A stretch of 19,070 nt of DNA from Simkania sp. (GCA_028281425.1 JANQJX010000101.1:1-19070); one strand, 5' to 3'; positions 1 through 7,357 are shown, numbered from the stretch's first letter. The notes: a model not told the origin generated them from the sequence alone. Translations and numbers: made by a program.

Positions 1-171
1 TTGAAACTTGTTTGTCCACTTTTTTTATATTCACTTACCCATCCACAAAATGTTTGATAAGGAACTCCAAAATCATCCGCCACCTTTCTCATAGACTTAC
101 TTAGAATGAAGATAAACCTCCACACAATCGACTTTAAATTGTTTTTCGTATTGTCTCACTTGCCTTTTCAT
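1..171 (-). pseudogene. IS3-family transposase OrfA remnant, frameshifted, cut by window edge
   Basis: Read on the minus strand from an ATG at 169-171 with a GGAG Shine-Dalgarno box about 7 nt upstream. The first 23 codons give a basic N-terminus (MKRQVRQYEKQFK...) followed by VEVYLHS. An in-frame TAA then appears at 97-99. Skipping one base near 102 restores a second reading, SKSMRKVADDFGVPYQTF, then GWVSEYKKSG. Together these resemble the helix-turn-helix OrfA of IS3-family elements (Transposase_8: basic start, 'S.R.VA...GV....W..EY'). The frameshift lies inside OrfA, well before the place where IS3 elements normally frameshift into OrfB, so I read it as a decayed copy. The rest of the element, if present, lies left of the window. 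No inverted terminal repeat could be found. The family call is from motif reading only. Confidence 0.7.
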
Positions 172-338
172 ATTTTATCTCCAATCCCAAGCCTATGCTA
201 AAAACATGACTATTGATGCACTGAAAAACGAACCGCTGAAGAAATTTCAAACCTTAAGTATGGAGACAGCCCTATACGGCATTTAGTACCTAAAGTGCGA
301 AAGTCCTGAGAGAAATACAGTTAGCTTAAGAAAAAGTT
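172..338. other. Spacer between IS remnant and patatin gene
   Basis: No complete gene is visible. A plus-strand open frame without a clear start runs up to a TAG at about 285 (readable part includes NMTIDALKNEPLKKF) and matches nothing I recognise. It may be more mobile-element debris, since it abuts the OrfA remnant. Confidence 0.4.
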
Positions 339-342
339 TTGT

Positions 343-372
343 TTGACAAAATCACCAAAATTTATTTAGAAT
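343..372 (+). promoter_or_regulatory. Sigma-70-type promoter of the patatin gene
   Basis: A perfect -35 hexamer TTGACA at 343-348 is followed after 18 bp by TAGAAT (5/6 match to TATAAT) at 367-372. Transcription would start near 379, giving a leader of about 28 nt before the ATG at 408. It also argues against the upstream TTG at 339 as the start codon, because that TTG lies before the predicted transcript. Confidence 0.65.
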
Positions 373-407
373 TTTTGCATAACTTGTACAAATTCCTTGA
401 AAAGGCC

Positions 408-1397
408 ATGGCTAAAAGATTTTTGGGAATGTTTTTGCTATTATTTTCGATTCTATCAAATCCTATCCAAGCAACTCACATTTTAGCTTTAGGTGATGGA
501 GGAATACGAGGTGTTGCTTCAATAGAAATGTTGATTCACTTGCAGCAAGCAACAGGATTGAATCTCAATCAAGCAATTGATGTCTATGCTGGAACATCTA
601 CAGGTTCGATTATTGCAGTATTACTTTCAGCAGGAATGGAGCTTAAACCGCTTTTAGAAGCTTACAAAGAAATGAGTAAGAATGTCTTTTCAAGTCCTCA
701 TGATCCCTATTTATTTCAGCCCAAGTATACAAGTGACGTGCTTATAAAAGATTTGCTTAAATTGTTAAAATCTCTTGGGTATAACGAAGATGCAAGCCTT
801 GGGGATCTTCCAAAAAAAATTGTGATTCCAACAACAAGCTTGTATGACTCCAAAAAACAGCGTTGGACAGTTGAGATCTTCGAGAATTTTACCAAAGAAG
901 GACAGCAAGTTAAAATCATAGATGCAATCATGAGATCAGCTTCTGCACCTATTTTTTTTCCATCTTACGGAATTTATGTTGATGGAGGCATTGGAATGAA
1001 AGATCCTTCTCTAGCAGCTGTTTGTTATACGCATGATTTTGAAAACATCTCTTTAGAAAAGGTGAAAATACTTTCAATTGGAACTGGTTACACTAAGCAA
1101 GGTATTGAGCATAATGTCAGTTGGGGAAAAGCAGAATGGACACCCAAATTGTTAAACATGGTGATGGATGTCAGTCACCAGGTTCCAGAAATGCTTAATC
1201 AAAAATTCATGGTAGATTGTTTCATTAAAATTGATTTTCCCCTTTCACAATCGATTTCTTTAGATGATTATAAGCAAATCGATCTTTTGATCAAAATGAC
1301 AGATGATTTTATTGCAAACCATCCATTCATATGGGAAAGTTGGTGTCAATGGGTAGAAACTTATCTCATAGAAGCCTCCATGCGAAATGTGGGTTAG
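408..1397 (+). CDS. Secreted patatin-like phospholipase
   Basis: Predicted lipid acyl hydrolase of the patatin family (Ser-Asp dyad), 329 aa. All family landmarks are present: the oxyanion-hole glycines DGGIRG at residues 30-35, the nucleophile elbow GTSTG with Ser64, and the Asp-Gly pair in VDGGIG with Asp192. The open frame could begin at a TTG at 339, but the ATG at 408 is better. It gives a typical Sec signal peptide (MAKR, hydrophobic FLGMFLLLFSIL, cleavage after NPIQA at residue 22), has an AAGG box just upstream, and sits downstream of a good promoter. The mature protein would therefore start right at the catalytic domain and work outside the cytoplasm. Substrate is unknown; host or bacterial phospholipids are an inference. 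The gene stands alone, convergent with the TrmH-family gene 8 bp away. Confidence 0.88.
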   Translation: MAKRFLGMFLLLFSILSNPIQATHILALGDGGIRGVASIEMLIHLQQATGLNLNQAIDVYAGTSTGSIIAVLLSAGMELKPLLEAYKEMSKNVFSSPHDPYLFQPKYTSDVLIKDLLKLLKSLGYNEDASLGDLPKKIVIPTTSLYDSKKQRWTVEIFENFTKEGQQVKIIDAIMRSASAPIFFPSYGIYVDGGIGMKDPSLAAVCYTHDFENISLEKVKILSIGTGYTKQGIEHNVSWGKAEWTPKLLNMVMDVSHQVPEMLNQKFMVDCFIKIDFPLSQSISLDDYKQIDLLIKMTDDFIANHPFIWESWCQWVETYLIEASMRNVG

Positions 1398-1405
1398 TCC
1401 TTTTT

Positions 1406-2131
1406 CTATTGCTTCAAGGCTGTTATCGATTTTACTCGTTGACGAATATGGGCGGCAAGAACGGCAAAAGCACAGCCGACATTTAGCGAATTTTTACTTC
1501 CTTGAAGAGGAATTTGGATCACATAAGAGGCCAGACGTAAAGTATTTTGACTCAAACCATATTCTTCATTCCCAATAAGAAGCGAAAAAGTTGAGGGAAA
1601 ATCAAAATCATAATAAGCAGGGGCATGTTTTACTGTTTCAAGAGCAATTAGAGGATAAGGGAGTTCATCTAAAGAAAAGCAGGTTTGAATCGGAATAAGA
1701 GCGGCAGTTCCCATAGATGTTTTTTTTACCTTTGGGTGTTCTTTTGAAGGTGTTTGCAAGGAAAGATAAAGAGTGCCAAGTCGAAAAGCTTCTATCGTGC
1801 GTATAATGCTTCCAACATTATGCGCAGAACGGAGATTTTCCAGGTAAATGCCAATAGGAAGGTAAGGAGTCTTGGAAAGGCTATCAAACTGATTGGAGAG
1901 ATAGTCATATTCTTTAATTGAAGAAAAACTTTTTTTAAGATGAAAGTGATATCTATCTGCGATAGCAGGAAAAAGAGGAGGGATAGAAGGAAGCGCAAGC
2001 CATGAAGCAGTTTCTAAATAAAAGAGCCAGGCCTCTTGTTTCTTTGTCTCGTGAAATTTTCTTAAAATATGAGCTGCAAATTTGTGCTGTTTTTTTAAAG
2101 AAAAAGATAAAAATTTTCGTCTATTGATCAC
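1406..2131 (-). CDS. TrmH/SpoU-family RNA 2'-O-methyltransferase
   Basis: Putative S-adenosylmethionine-dependent ribose methyltransferase of tRNA or rRNA, 241 aa, with the SPOUT trefoil-knot motifs in order. Motif 1 is NLRSAHNVGSIIR at 99-111 (catalytic Arg and Asn), motif 2 LLIGNEEYGLS at 184-194, and motif 3 IQIPLQGSKNSLNVG at 205-219. The N-terminal ~90 residues are basic and not recognisable; they may bind RNA. The start is a GTG at 2129-2131 that overlaps the end of the upstream ybiT gene by 11 bases. No Shine-Dalgarno box is evident, so translation is probably coupled to ybiT. Which nucleotide is modified cannot be told from the sequence; the family includes TrmH, RlmB and TrmL-type enzymes. 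Confidence 0.85.
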   Translation of the reverse strand: MINRRKFLSFSLKKQHKFAAHILRKFHETKKQEAWLFYLETASWLALPSIPPLFPAIADRYHFHLKKSFSSIKEYDYLSNQFDSLSKTPYLPIGIYLENLRSAHNVGSIIRTIEAFRLGTLYLSLQTPSKEHPKVKKTSMGTAALIPIQTCFSLDELPYPLIALETVKHAPAYYDFDFPSTFSLLIGNEEYGLSQNTLRLASYVIQIPLQGSKNSLNVGCAFAVLAAHIRQRVKSITALKQ

Positions 2132-3707
2132 AAGATTTAAAATAGTTTTCTAAATTGCCATTGAAAAAATGGATTTTATCCTCTTCAATCGCAATAATTT
2201 TTGTTGCCACCTCACCGATAAGATCTCTATCATGAGATGCAATGATAACCGTCCCAGGATAGTCTGTCAGTCCAACACTTAAAGCTGATACCGCTTCTAA
2301 ATCGAGATGGTTATTGGGTTCGTCTAAAATGAGCAAATTGGTTTGACTTAGCATTAAAAGACACAAGATAAGACGTGCTGTCTCACCACCTGAAAGGGAT
2401 GAGATCCTTTTAAAAGCATCATCCCCACTAAAAAGCATTTTGCCAAGAGCGCTTCGAATCTCTTGGTCATAAACCTCTGTTTGTTTTTGTCTAAGCCAGT
2501 CAAATATAGATGTAGAACTCATTTTATCGACGAACTCTTCATGGTTTTGAGGAAAGTAACCCAAAGAAACAAGATGCCCTTGTTTAGTCACTCCACAGTC
2601 GGGGTTAAGAACATTTGCAAGTATTTTAAGCAGAGTTGTTTTTCCCCGTCCATTGTTACCAATTACAGCAATTTTATCCCCTTTCATAATTTCACAGGAA
2701 AAGTTTCGAATCACATGTATGTCACCATAAGATTTAGAGACCTTTTCCACTTTTAAAACACTTTTTCCTGAAGAAGAACGTTTAGGAAGAGGAAAACGGA
2801 TATAAGGGCGCTCAATATTAGATTTTTTGAGCTCTTGAGGTTGAAGACGTTTGATTTCTCTAACACGTGAGCGTACTTGAGAAGCACGGGTTCCAGCTCC
2901 AAAACGGGAAACAAACTCTTTAAGTTGAGAAATCTTTTTTTCTTTTGATTTGTTTTCTTCTTCTGCGTGTTGCCGAACAGCTGTCTTAGCAACGACCATC
3001 TCATCATAATTTCCTGGGTATATGATAATCGATTCATAATCGATGTCAGCAATATCAGTTGCAATGGCATTTAAAAAGTGGCGGTCGTGACTGATGACGA
3101 TAAGAGTTCCATGATAATCGGTTAAAAACTTCTCTAACCAACCAATGGATTCAAGATCGAGATGGTTTGTGGGTTCATCTAAAAGTAAGGCTTCGGGATC
3201 TCCAAAAAGAGCTTGGCAAAGCAATGTCCGAAACTGAAGATCTATTGGGATTTCATGCATCGATTTTTCATGCATTTCGGAAGAAATCCCCATTCCTGTG
3301 AGGAGAATTTCTGCTTGGCTATCAGCACTATACCCTTCTTCTTCTGCAATGATTTCTTCAAGCTCTCCAAGTCTCATCCCTACTTCGTTAGTGATCTCCT
3401 TTTCATAAAGCACATCTTTTTCCGAGAAGGCTTCCCAAAGACGTTCGTTCCCCATAATCACAATATCGAGGACTTTATAATTTCTAAACGCTTCGACATT
3501 TTGACGTAAAAAACCTACCTTTTTGGGAACAGAAACAGACCCTGAAGAAGGAGGCCTTTGTTTCATCATGATATTTAATAGAGTGGATTTACCTGCTCCA
3601 TTGGGGCCTGTGAGTCCATAACGATGCCCTATATTGAAAGTGACTGATACATCTTCAAAAAGGACACGAGAACCAAATTTTTTTGAAATTTTGTCAAGAA
3701 CAATCAT
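2121..3707 (-). CDS. ybiT: ABC-F family ATPase, YbiT type
   Basis: Soluble tandem-ATPase protein of the ABC-F family, which act on the ribosome rather than in transport; 528 aa, near the usual 530. Domain 1 has Walker A GPNGAGKS (34-41), Walker B LLLDEPTNHLD (174-184) and SHDR (207-210). A charged ABC-F linker runs about 245-300. Domain 2 has GNNGRGKT (350-357), signature LSGGE (438-442) and Walker B LDEPNNHLD (461-469), where Asn replaces the usual Thr. The first signature motif is degenerate (HEIPIDLQFR at 151-160 instead of LSGG), as I remember also being the case in E. coli YbiT; long stretches such as VLDIVIMG and FVSRF also recall YbiT. It is the first gene of a two-gene unit with the methyltransferase. 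There are no membrane segments. Confidence 0.9.
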   Translation of the reverse strand: MIVLDKISKKFGSRVLFEDVSVTFNIGHRYGLTGPNGAGKSTLLNIMMKQRPPSSGSVSVPKKVGFLRQNVEAFRNYKVLDIVIMGNERLWEAFSEKDVLYEKEITNEVGMRLGELEEIIAEEEGYSADSQAEILLTGMGISSEMHEKSMHEIPIDLQFRTLLCQALFGDPEALLLDEPTNHLDLESIGWLEKFLTDYHGTLIVISHDRHFLNAIATDIADIDYESIIIYPGNYDEMVVAKTAVRQHAEEENKSKEKKISQLKEFVSRFGAGTRASQVRSRVREIKRLQPQELKKSNIERPYIRFPLPKRSSSGKSVLKVEKVSKSYGDIHVIRNFSCEIMKGDKIAVIGNNGRGKTTLLKILANVLNPDCGVTKQGHLVSLGYFPQNHEEFVDKMSSTSIFDWLRQKQTEVYDQEIRSALGKMLFSGDDAFKRISSLSGGETARLILCLLMLSQTNLLILDEPNNHLDLEAVSALSVGLTDYPGTVIIASHDRDLIGEVATKIIAIEEDKIHFFNGNLENYFKSCDQ

Positions 3708-4053
3708 GAGACTTATTTTAGTTCAAAGATTTTAAAATGGGTTAGAATTCAATGTAACACATGTCTTATCTCTATTCTCTGCACACGACAAAAATTTGAC
3801 TCCCAGGCTGGCAGCAGCTTTACCAAACACTTTTTTCCTTCTTATCTATAGCCAAAATGGGATGAATTCGTCGCTTAGGTTTGTCAGCACACCCCTGAAA
3901 TTAAATTTTTTCCGTGCATAGAAATCTCTATTATTGATGCCAGTGACACGTTCCTTTTCTTTTTTTAGCCCAAGGTTGCCACTTGTAGTATAGAATTGAC
4001 AAGCGAATAATCATCTGCTGAAGCTATAATAGAGAAAAAGAGCGTAAAAAGCA
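3708..4053. other. Divergent spacer between ybiT and xerC
   Basis: 346 bp separating divergent genes; it should hold both promoters. On the plus strand a perfect TATAAT lies at 4025-4030. On the same strand a frame from about 3788 to 3990 is mostly open, with two TAG interruptions (readable: PKWDEFVA, stop, VCQHTPEIKFFP, then IEISIIDASDTF). It could be a decayed gene but I recognise no family. No ybiT promoter could be assigned with confidence. Confidence 0.4.
4025..4030 (+). promoter_or_regulatory. Possible xerC -10 box
   Basis: TATAAT, a perfect -10 hexamer, 23 bp before the xerC ATG. No good -35 sits at the proper distance. A TTGACA occurs at 3996-4001, but the 23-bp spacing is too long for a normal sigma-70 promoter. 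Confidence 0.35.
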
Positions 4054-4974
4054 ATGAATCTTCTTTTATTGATCACCCATTTTCTCAATGACTTAGAAGA
4101 AGTCAAAAATTATTCTCCTCATACTCTCCGTAACTACAAAATGGATCTATATATGTTCAAAGATTTTCTCTTACAAAGAAAAAAAATGGATAAGATCACT
4201 AAAAAAGAGATTCGAAGTTATTTGGCTTTTTTAACTTTTAAAGGACTTTCTAAACGCACAACATTTCGCCATCTTTCAACATTGCGTTCTTTTTTCAAAT
4301 ATCTCATGAAAAAAAAAGAGATCTCTTTGAATCCTATAGAAGAAATTGAAAGCCCTAAATTGGATAAACCGCTTCCTAAAGTTCTTTCTTACAAAGAAAT
4401 TAAACATCTCTTTGCACAACCTGATCTCTCTTGCTATTTGGGGCTTCGCGATCGCTGCATGATGGAACTTTTTTATAGTTCAGCACTTAGAATCAGTGAA
4501 CTTGCTCATCTAAATCGCATAGATTTTGACCCTAAAAAACTCCTTTTACGGGTGAAAGGTAAGGGAAAGAAAGAGCGAATAATTCCAGTGACTTCCAATG
4601 CGGCTTGCTTCATTAAAAGTTATCTAAACCATTCTGAGCGTTTTGCTGAAGGAAAACCTCATGCGGAAAAAGATCAAGAGGCCATTTTTTTAAATAGGTG
4701 GGGAAAAAGACTTTCGACCCGTTCTATCGATCGTCGTTTTAAACACTATCTTTTAAAAAGCCATTTAATTTCTAAGGCTACACCACACACAATTCGCCAC
4801 ACAATTGCAACTCATTGGCTCGAAAATGGGATGGATCTCAAAACGATTCAAATTCTTTTAGGGCATGGCTCACTTAAAACAACAACTATTTATACACATG
4901 TTTCGAAGAAACTTAAACAAGAAACTTACCATAAAGCGCACCCTCTCATGCAAAAAAAGTCCCTTTCAAGCTAA
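4054..4974 (+). CDS. xerC: Site-specific tyrosine recombinase XerC
   Basis: Tyrosine recombinase, 306 aa, expected with XerD to resolve chromosome dimers at dif. The N-terminal SAM-like core-binding domain (residues about 5-95: LEEVKNYSPHTLRNY, then LRSFFKYL) is followed by the catalytic domain. Catalytic residues are visible: Arg146 in ALRISEL, the beta-hairpin lysines in KGKGKKER, His245 and Arg248 in HTIRH, His271 in LLGHGSLKTT and the nucleophile Tyr280 in TIYTHV. Length and layout fit Xer rather than phage integrases. Its placement next to the ABC-F ATPase matches my memory of the order in Chlamydia (CT347/CT348). The call XerC rather than XerD rests on that context and is less certain than the enzyme class. 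Confidence 0.9.
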   Translation: MNLLLLITHFLNDLEEVKNYSPHTLRNYKMDLYMFKDFLLQRKKMDKITKKEIRSYLAFLTFKGLSKRTTFRHLSTLRSFFKYLMKKKEISLNPIEEIESPKLDKPLPKVLSYKEIKHLFAQPDLSCYLGLRDRCMMELFYSSALRISELAHLNRIDFDPKKLLLRVKGKGKKERIIPVTSNAACFIKSYLNHSERFAEGKPHAEKDQEAIFLNRWGKRLSTRSIDRRFKHYLLKSHLISKATPHTIRHTIATHWLENGMDLKTIQILLGHGSLKTTTIYTHVSKKLKQETYHKAHPLMQKKSLSS

Positions 4975-5006
4975 TTTCTATTTTTAAACGAGCTTAAACA
5001 ACATCC

Positions 5007-5023
5007 GCATGCTCTGTTTCGCT
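5007..5023. repeat. 17-bp direct repeat, copy 1
   Basis: GCATGCTCTGTTTCGCT, identical at 18485-18501. Both copies are followed four bases later by CATC. Both lie in gene-free DNA 13 kb apart in the same orientation. Confidence 0.6.
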
Positions 5024-5074
5024 GGGGCATCCAATAAATTTTCGGAGATAACGTCTGCAAACTTTCCCTAACCT

Positions 5075-5602
5075 GAGTTTATCACTTGTAGCAGCGAATT
5101 TTTACCGCCTCATTGACCCTAAATCACGTGCATTTTTTAAAATGGGTTGCATGAACCCTATTCTAAAAAACGTAAGCGATTGATCATCAATGAAATTTCA
5201 AAAAATTCATACTACAACCCCAAATGACTCCCAATTTTCTCTATAGCGCAGCATAAAGAAGGGAGATTTTTTGGAGAAAAGCGATCGAAGAGGGCGCATT
5301 GAAACAACATTTAGTAGAGCGTTAGCTTTAAGTCGCATGTGATGCCACCCCTGGAAAAAGAGGGATAGACGGTTTTCAGAAACGCCAAGAAATTCTCGAA
5401 GTTTTATTTTGGGTTATACAATAAAGCGTTTGCTAAAAGCACATTCACCCCCATTGCTTTTGATAGAAATCACGAATCTACTTCGTTTCATCCCTTCGCT
5501 AAGGTGCACCTACCTTTGCTCGGTTACTCATCTCGTATCTACGTCATTTCTACAAGTCGATGGCGCGAATTGGTCGCAACTTGGGGTGCAAGTGATAAAC
5601 TC
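5075..5602. repeat. Segment bounded by a perfect 14-bp inverted repeat
   Basis: GAGTTTATCACTTG at 5075-5088 and its exact reverse complement CAAGTGATAAACTC at 5589-5602 bound 500 bp without a convincing gene. A chance perfect 14-bp inverted pair at this spacing is unlikely. It could be the ends of a small non-autonomous element, though the outer flanks show no obvious target-site duplication. Confidence 0.4.
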
Positions 5603-5640
5603 GGACTAAGAAAATTTCGCGAGACTTCAGAAAACAATCC

Positions 5641-5665
5641 GTATCCCTCTTTCCAGAGGGGGTAT
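5641..5665. other. Short hairpin downstream of rnpB
   Basis: CCCTCT and AGAGGG form a stem with a TTCC loop, extended outward by GTAT/GTAT-type pairing. No T-run follows on either strand, so it is not a standard intrinsic terminator. It lies about 47 nt past the rnpB 3' end. Confidence 0.4.
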
Positions 5666-5711
5666 GTGAAATAGGGACTACTCCAAGCGTCCCACTTGAG
5701 TTAAAAAAGCT

Positions 5712-6075
5712 TTCGGAAAAGATTTAAGCCGGATTCTGTAAATTCACTTATAAAGTGAATTGCAATCATTCATCTAGGGATCTTGTCACCAAAATCCTCA
5801 AGCGATCTTGACAAGGAGCTTTTACGTAAAACAAAATTAGAGCTCCTTTTTTCTTGCTTCAGGTGGGGTTTACAGCCTTCTTTGTGTTACCACAAAAAGA
5901 GCTTAAGCCTCTAGCTTAAGCCTTTTCAGCCTGTCTAGTCATGGCTAGCGGTCTATTTTCTGTTGCACTTTCCGTAACCTTGCGATTCCCAGCTTTTCAC
6001 TGGCACCTCTTACTTTGAAGTCCAGACTTTCCTCTCCCGAGACTACCTCGGCAGCGATTGTGTTTCTTTTCCGAA
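5712..6075 (-). ncRNA. rnpB: RNase P RNA
   Basis: Catalytic RNA of ribonuclease P, which matures tRNA 5' ends; about 364 nt on the minus strand. The conserved core is unmistakable. GAGAGGAAAGTCTGGAC (plus-strand 6020-6036) is the 5' conserved region, ACAGAAAATAGACCGC (5948-5963) the second, and AGAATCCGGCTTA (5725-5737) the 3' conserved region. The ends are defined by an 11-bp P1 helix: TTCGGAAAAGA at the 5' end (6075-6065) pairs perfectly with TCTTTTCCGAA at the 3' end (5722-5712). A T6 run follows just after the 3' end (plus 5702-5707). It starts about 50 bp after the CdsZ-like gene on the same strand, so it may be read from its own promoter or cotranscribed and trimmed. Confidence 0.97.
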
Positions 6076-6082
6076 TGCAAAC

Positions 6083-6088
6083 GATATA
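6083..6088 (-). promoter_or_regulatory. Possible rnpB -10 box
   Basis: TATATC on the minus strand lies 7 nt before the predicted 5' end of the RNase P RNA, the right place for a -10 element. The -35 position holds only a T-run, and a TTGAGA nearby is too close (12 bp), so this is weak. Confidence 0.35.
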
Positions 6089-6126
6089 AATTAAAATTCT
6101 TCTCAAAAAAATTTGGCTTATTTCAA

Positions 6127-6894
6127 TTAAGCCTTAACTGTGCGTCTTCGTCGTCTTTTCGTTGCAACAGTTGTTCCTTCAATAGATTCACTCTCTAGCC
6201 AGTAATGGACTCGAGAGCAATGCTCACAAAAAACAAGAGTTTCTCCTTTTCTCACGAGATTTTCATGCTGCAAAGTTAAAGTGATATGACAACCACTACA
6301 GATGCGGTTTTCAATAGGAACAATCACACGGTCTTTTTTATTTCTAATAAGTCTTTCATAAATTTTAAGGACTTCAATGTCAGCATGCTCTGCTATTTTA
6401 TTGCGCTCTTGCTTGAGTAATTGGCCTTCTTTATTAATTTTATCAATACTCAATTTAATTTCATTTTCAAGTTCTTCGCTATTGATAGCTGAAGCATTTA
6501 AACTTTCATGAATCTTACTTAGAATTTCTTCTTCTTGAGATTTCTTGTCGAGAATATTAGATGTTTGCGTTTCAAAAGAGGCTTTTTCCCTTTCAATTGC
6601 TGTCATTTCTCGTGTTAAAGCGTTAAACTCTTCCACTTTCTTAACATCTACTTGCTGCTTTTCAAGTTTTTTGTATTTGGCATTATGTGCTTGAATCTTT
6701 TCTTCTAATTCATGAACTTGTTTAGAGAGATCTTTAATTTCCTCTTTTTTGAGTTTTAGCTGCTTTTGGAGTTCAAGACGTAGGTTTTCGATCTGTTTTA
6801 GCTCGCCTTTCCGTTGTCTTTTGATCCGCATGAGTTGGATCATTTTAATATCTAATTCCTGAATATCAAGTAAAACTTTTAAAGAGGAGTGCAT
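6127..6894 (-). CDS. cdsZ: Coiled-coil zinc-ribbon protein, CT398/CdsZ-like
   Basis: 255 aa. Residues about 5-180 form one long charged coiled coil (repeated E/K/Q/L heptads such as ELEEKIQAHNAKYKKLEKQ). A C4 zinc ribbon follows: Cys199 and Cys202 in CSGCH, Cys223 and Cys226 in CEHC. The C-terminus ends in a basic run (KRRRRR). This is the COG1579 layout. The Chlamydia trachomatis homologue CT398, called CdsZ, has been reported to bind sigma-54 (RpoN) and to be linked to type III secretion; that role here is inferred from similarity. The start ATG at 6892-6894 has an AGGA box about 11 nt upstream and a good promoter. It is followed by rnpB. Gene symbol given with moderate confidence. Confidence 0.8.
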   Translation of the reverse strand: MHSSLKVLLDIQELDIKMIQLMRIKRQRKGELKQIENLRLELQKQLKLKKEEIKDLSKQVHELEEKIQAHNAKYKKLEKQQVDVKKVEEFNALTREMTAIEREKASFETQTSNILDKKSQEEEILSKIHESLNASAINSEELENEIKLSIDKINKEGQLLKQERNKIAEHADIEVLKIYERLIRNKKDRVIVPIENRICSGCHITLTLQHENLVRKGETLVFCEHCSRVHYWLESESIEGTTVATKRRRRRTVKA

Positions 6895-6936
6895 CTCAAT
6901 TTTTTCCTATAGATTTTTCTGTCTGATTTTACATAC

Positions 6937-6964
6937 ATTATAGGCTTTCTCTTAAAATTCTCAA
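6937..6964 (-). promoter_or_regulatory. Promoter of the CdsZ-like gene
   Basis: On the minus strand TTGAGA (6964-6959) and a perfect TATAAT (6942-6937) are 16 bp apart, with the -10 about 42 bp before the start codon. Confidence 0.65.
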
Positions 6965-7020
6965 GCACTAATCCTTAAAACCTGATCCCGAAGGCCTGTT
7001 TAAAACTTAAGAAGCATGAG

Positions 7021-7100
7021 AATTCGAAAAAAATCTCAATGGAGCCAAAAGGTTTTTCAATTCAAGGCAGTCCCTACAAGGTTCCTATAAAATTTCATTT
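7021..7100. repeat. Dispersed repeat, copy A
   Basis: Core TTTTTCAATTCAAGGCAG continuing into TCCC (7053-7074). The upstream block TTCGAAAAAAATCTCA (from 7023) also aligns with the block before the core at 18649-18702, so homology spans about 55 bp. Downstream CTACAAGGTTCCTATAAAA aligns loosely with CATAAAGGCTATCAAA at 9550. Confidence 0.6.
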
Positions 7101-7289
7101 GACTCCTGGATCCACCTTAGTTCGGTGCTCATCTCATATCTGCACTTATTCAAAAAGCCAATGCCAAGAAATAGGTGACAATCCGGGAGATTCCATTAAG
7201 ATCCATCTAACTCTTTTGTAAAGAAAATATTTATCAAAAGTAAAAATAGAGATCCGTACTGTTTACACCAAGGTTCTTAAGCAAAAAAA

Positions 7290-7318
7290 TTGATTTAAAA
7301 TAGCAAATAAATTAAAAT
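7290..7318 (+). promoter_or_regulatory. Promoter of the EEP-fold gene
   Basis: TTGATT (7290-7295) and TAAAAT (7313-7318) are separated by exactly 17 bp, 39 bp before the ATG. An AAGG box lies 11 nt before the start. Confidence 0.55.
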
Positions 7319-7357
7319 AGTTTCACAAAAAAATAAAAAAACAAGGTTGATGAAATA

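Larger units (their letters stand above)
4975..5711. other. Gene-poor, repeat-bearing spacer
   Basis: 737 bp with no convincing gene; a 66-codon plus-strand frame at 5409-5609 has no Shine-Dalgarno box or recognisable domain. The stretch holds a perfect 14-bp inverted repeat (5075-5088 and 5589-5602), a 17-mer shared with 18485-18501, a segment similar to one at 7104-7151, and a hairpin at 5641-5665. Readable fragments such as DATPGKRGIDGF near 5355 hint at degraded coding DNA. It looks like eroded mobile or duplicated sequence. Confidence 0.5.
6895..7357. other. Divergent spacer with a dispersed-repeat copy
   Basis: 463 bp between the CdsZ-like gene and the EEP-fold gene. It holds the promoters of both, one copy of the GGCAGTCCC repeat family at about 7021-7100, and a segment at 7104-7151 resembling 5504-5550. 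A 60-codon frame at 7039-7221 runs straight through the repeat and is probably spurious. Confidence 0.55.

Noticed and set aside
339..407. TTG at 339 as the patatin start
   Set aside because: It lies upstream of the predicted transcription start and would put 23 residues before the signal peptide; the ATG at 408 has promoter, AAGG box and signal peptide in agreement.
3996..4030. TTGACA plus TATAAT as a full xerC promoter
   Set aside because: The spacing is 23 bp, too long for a standard sigma-70 promoter; only the -10 was kept as a weak feature.
5409..5609. 66-codon frame
   Set aside because: No ribosome-binding site, no recognisable domain, and it overlaps repeat-like sequence and one arm of the inverted repeat.
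7039..7221. 60-codon frame
   Set aside because: It runs through dispersed-repeat copy A and the 7104-7151 similarity, so its codons come from repeat DNA.
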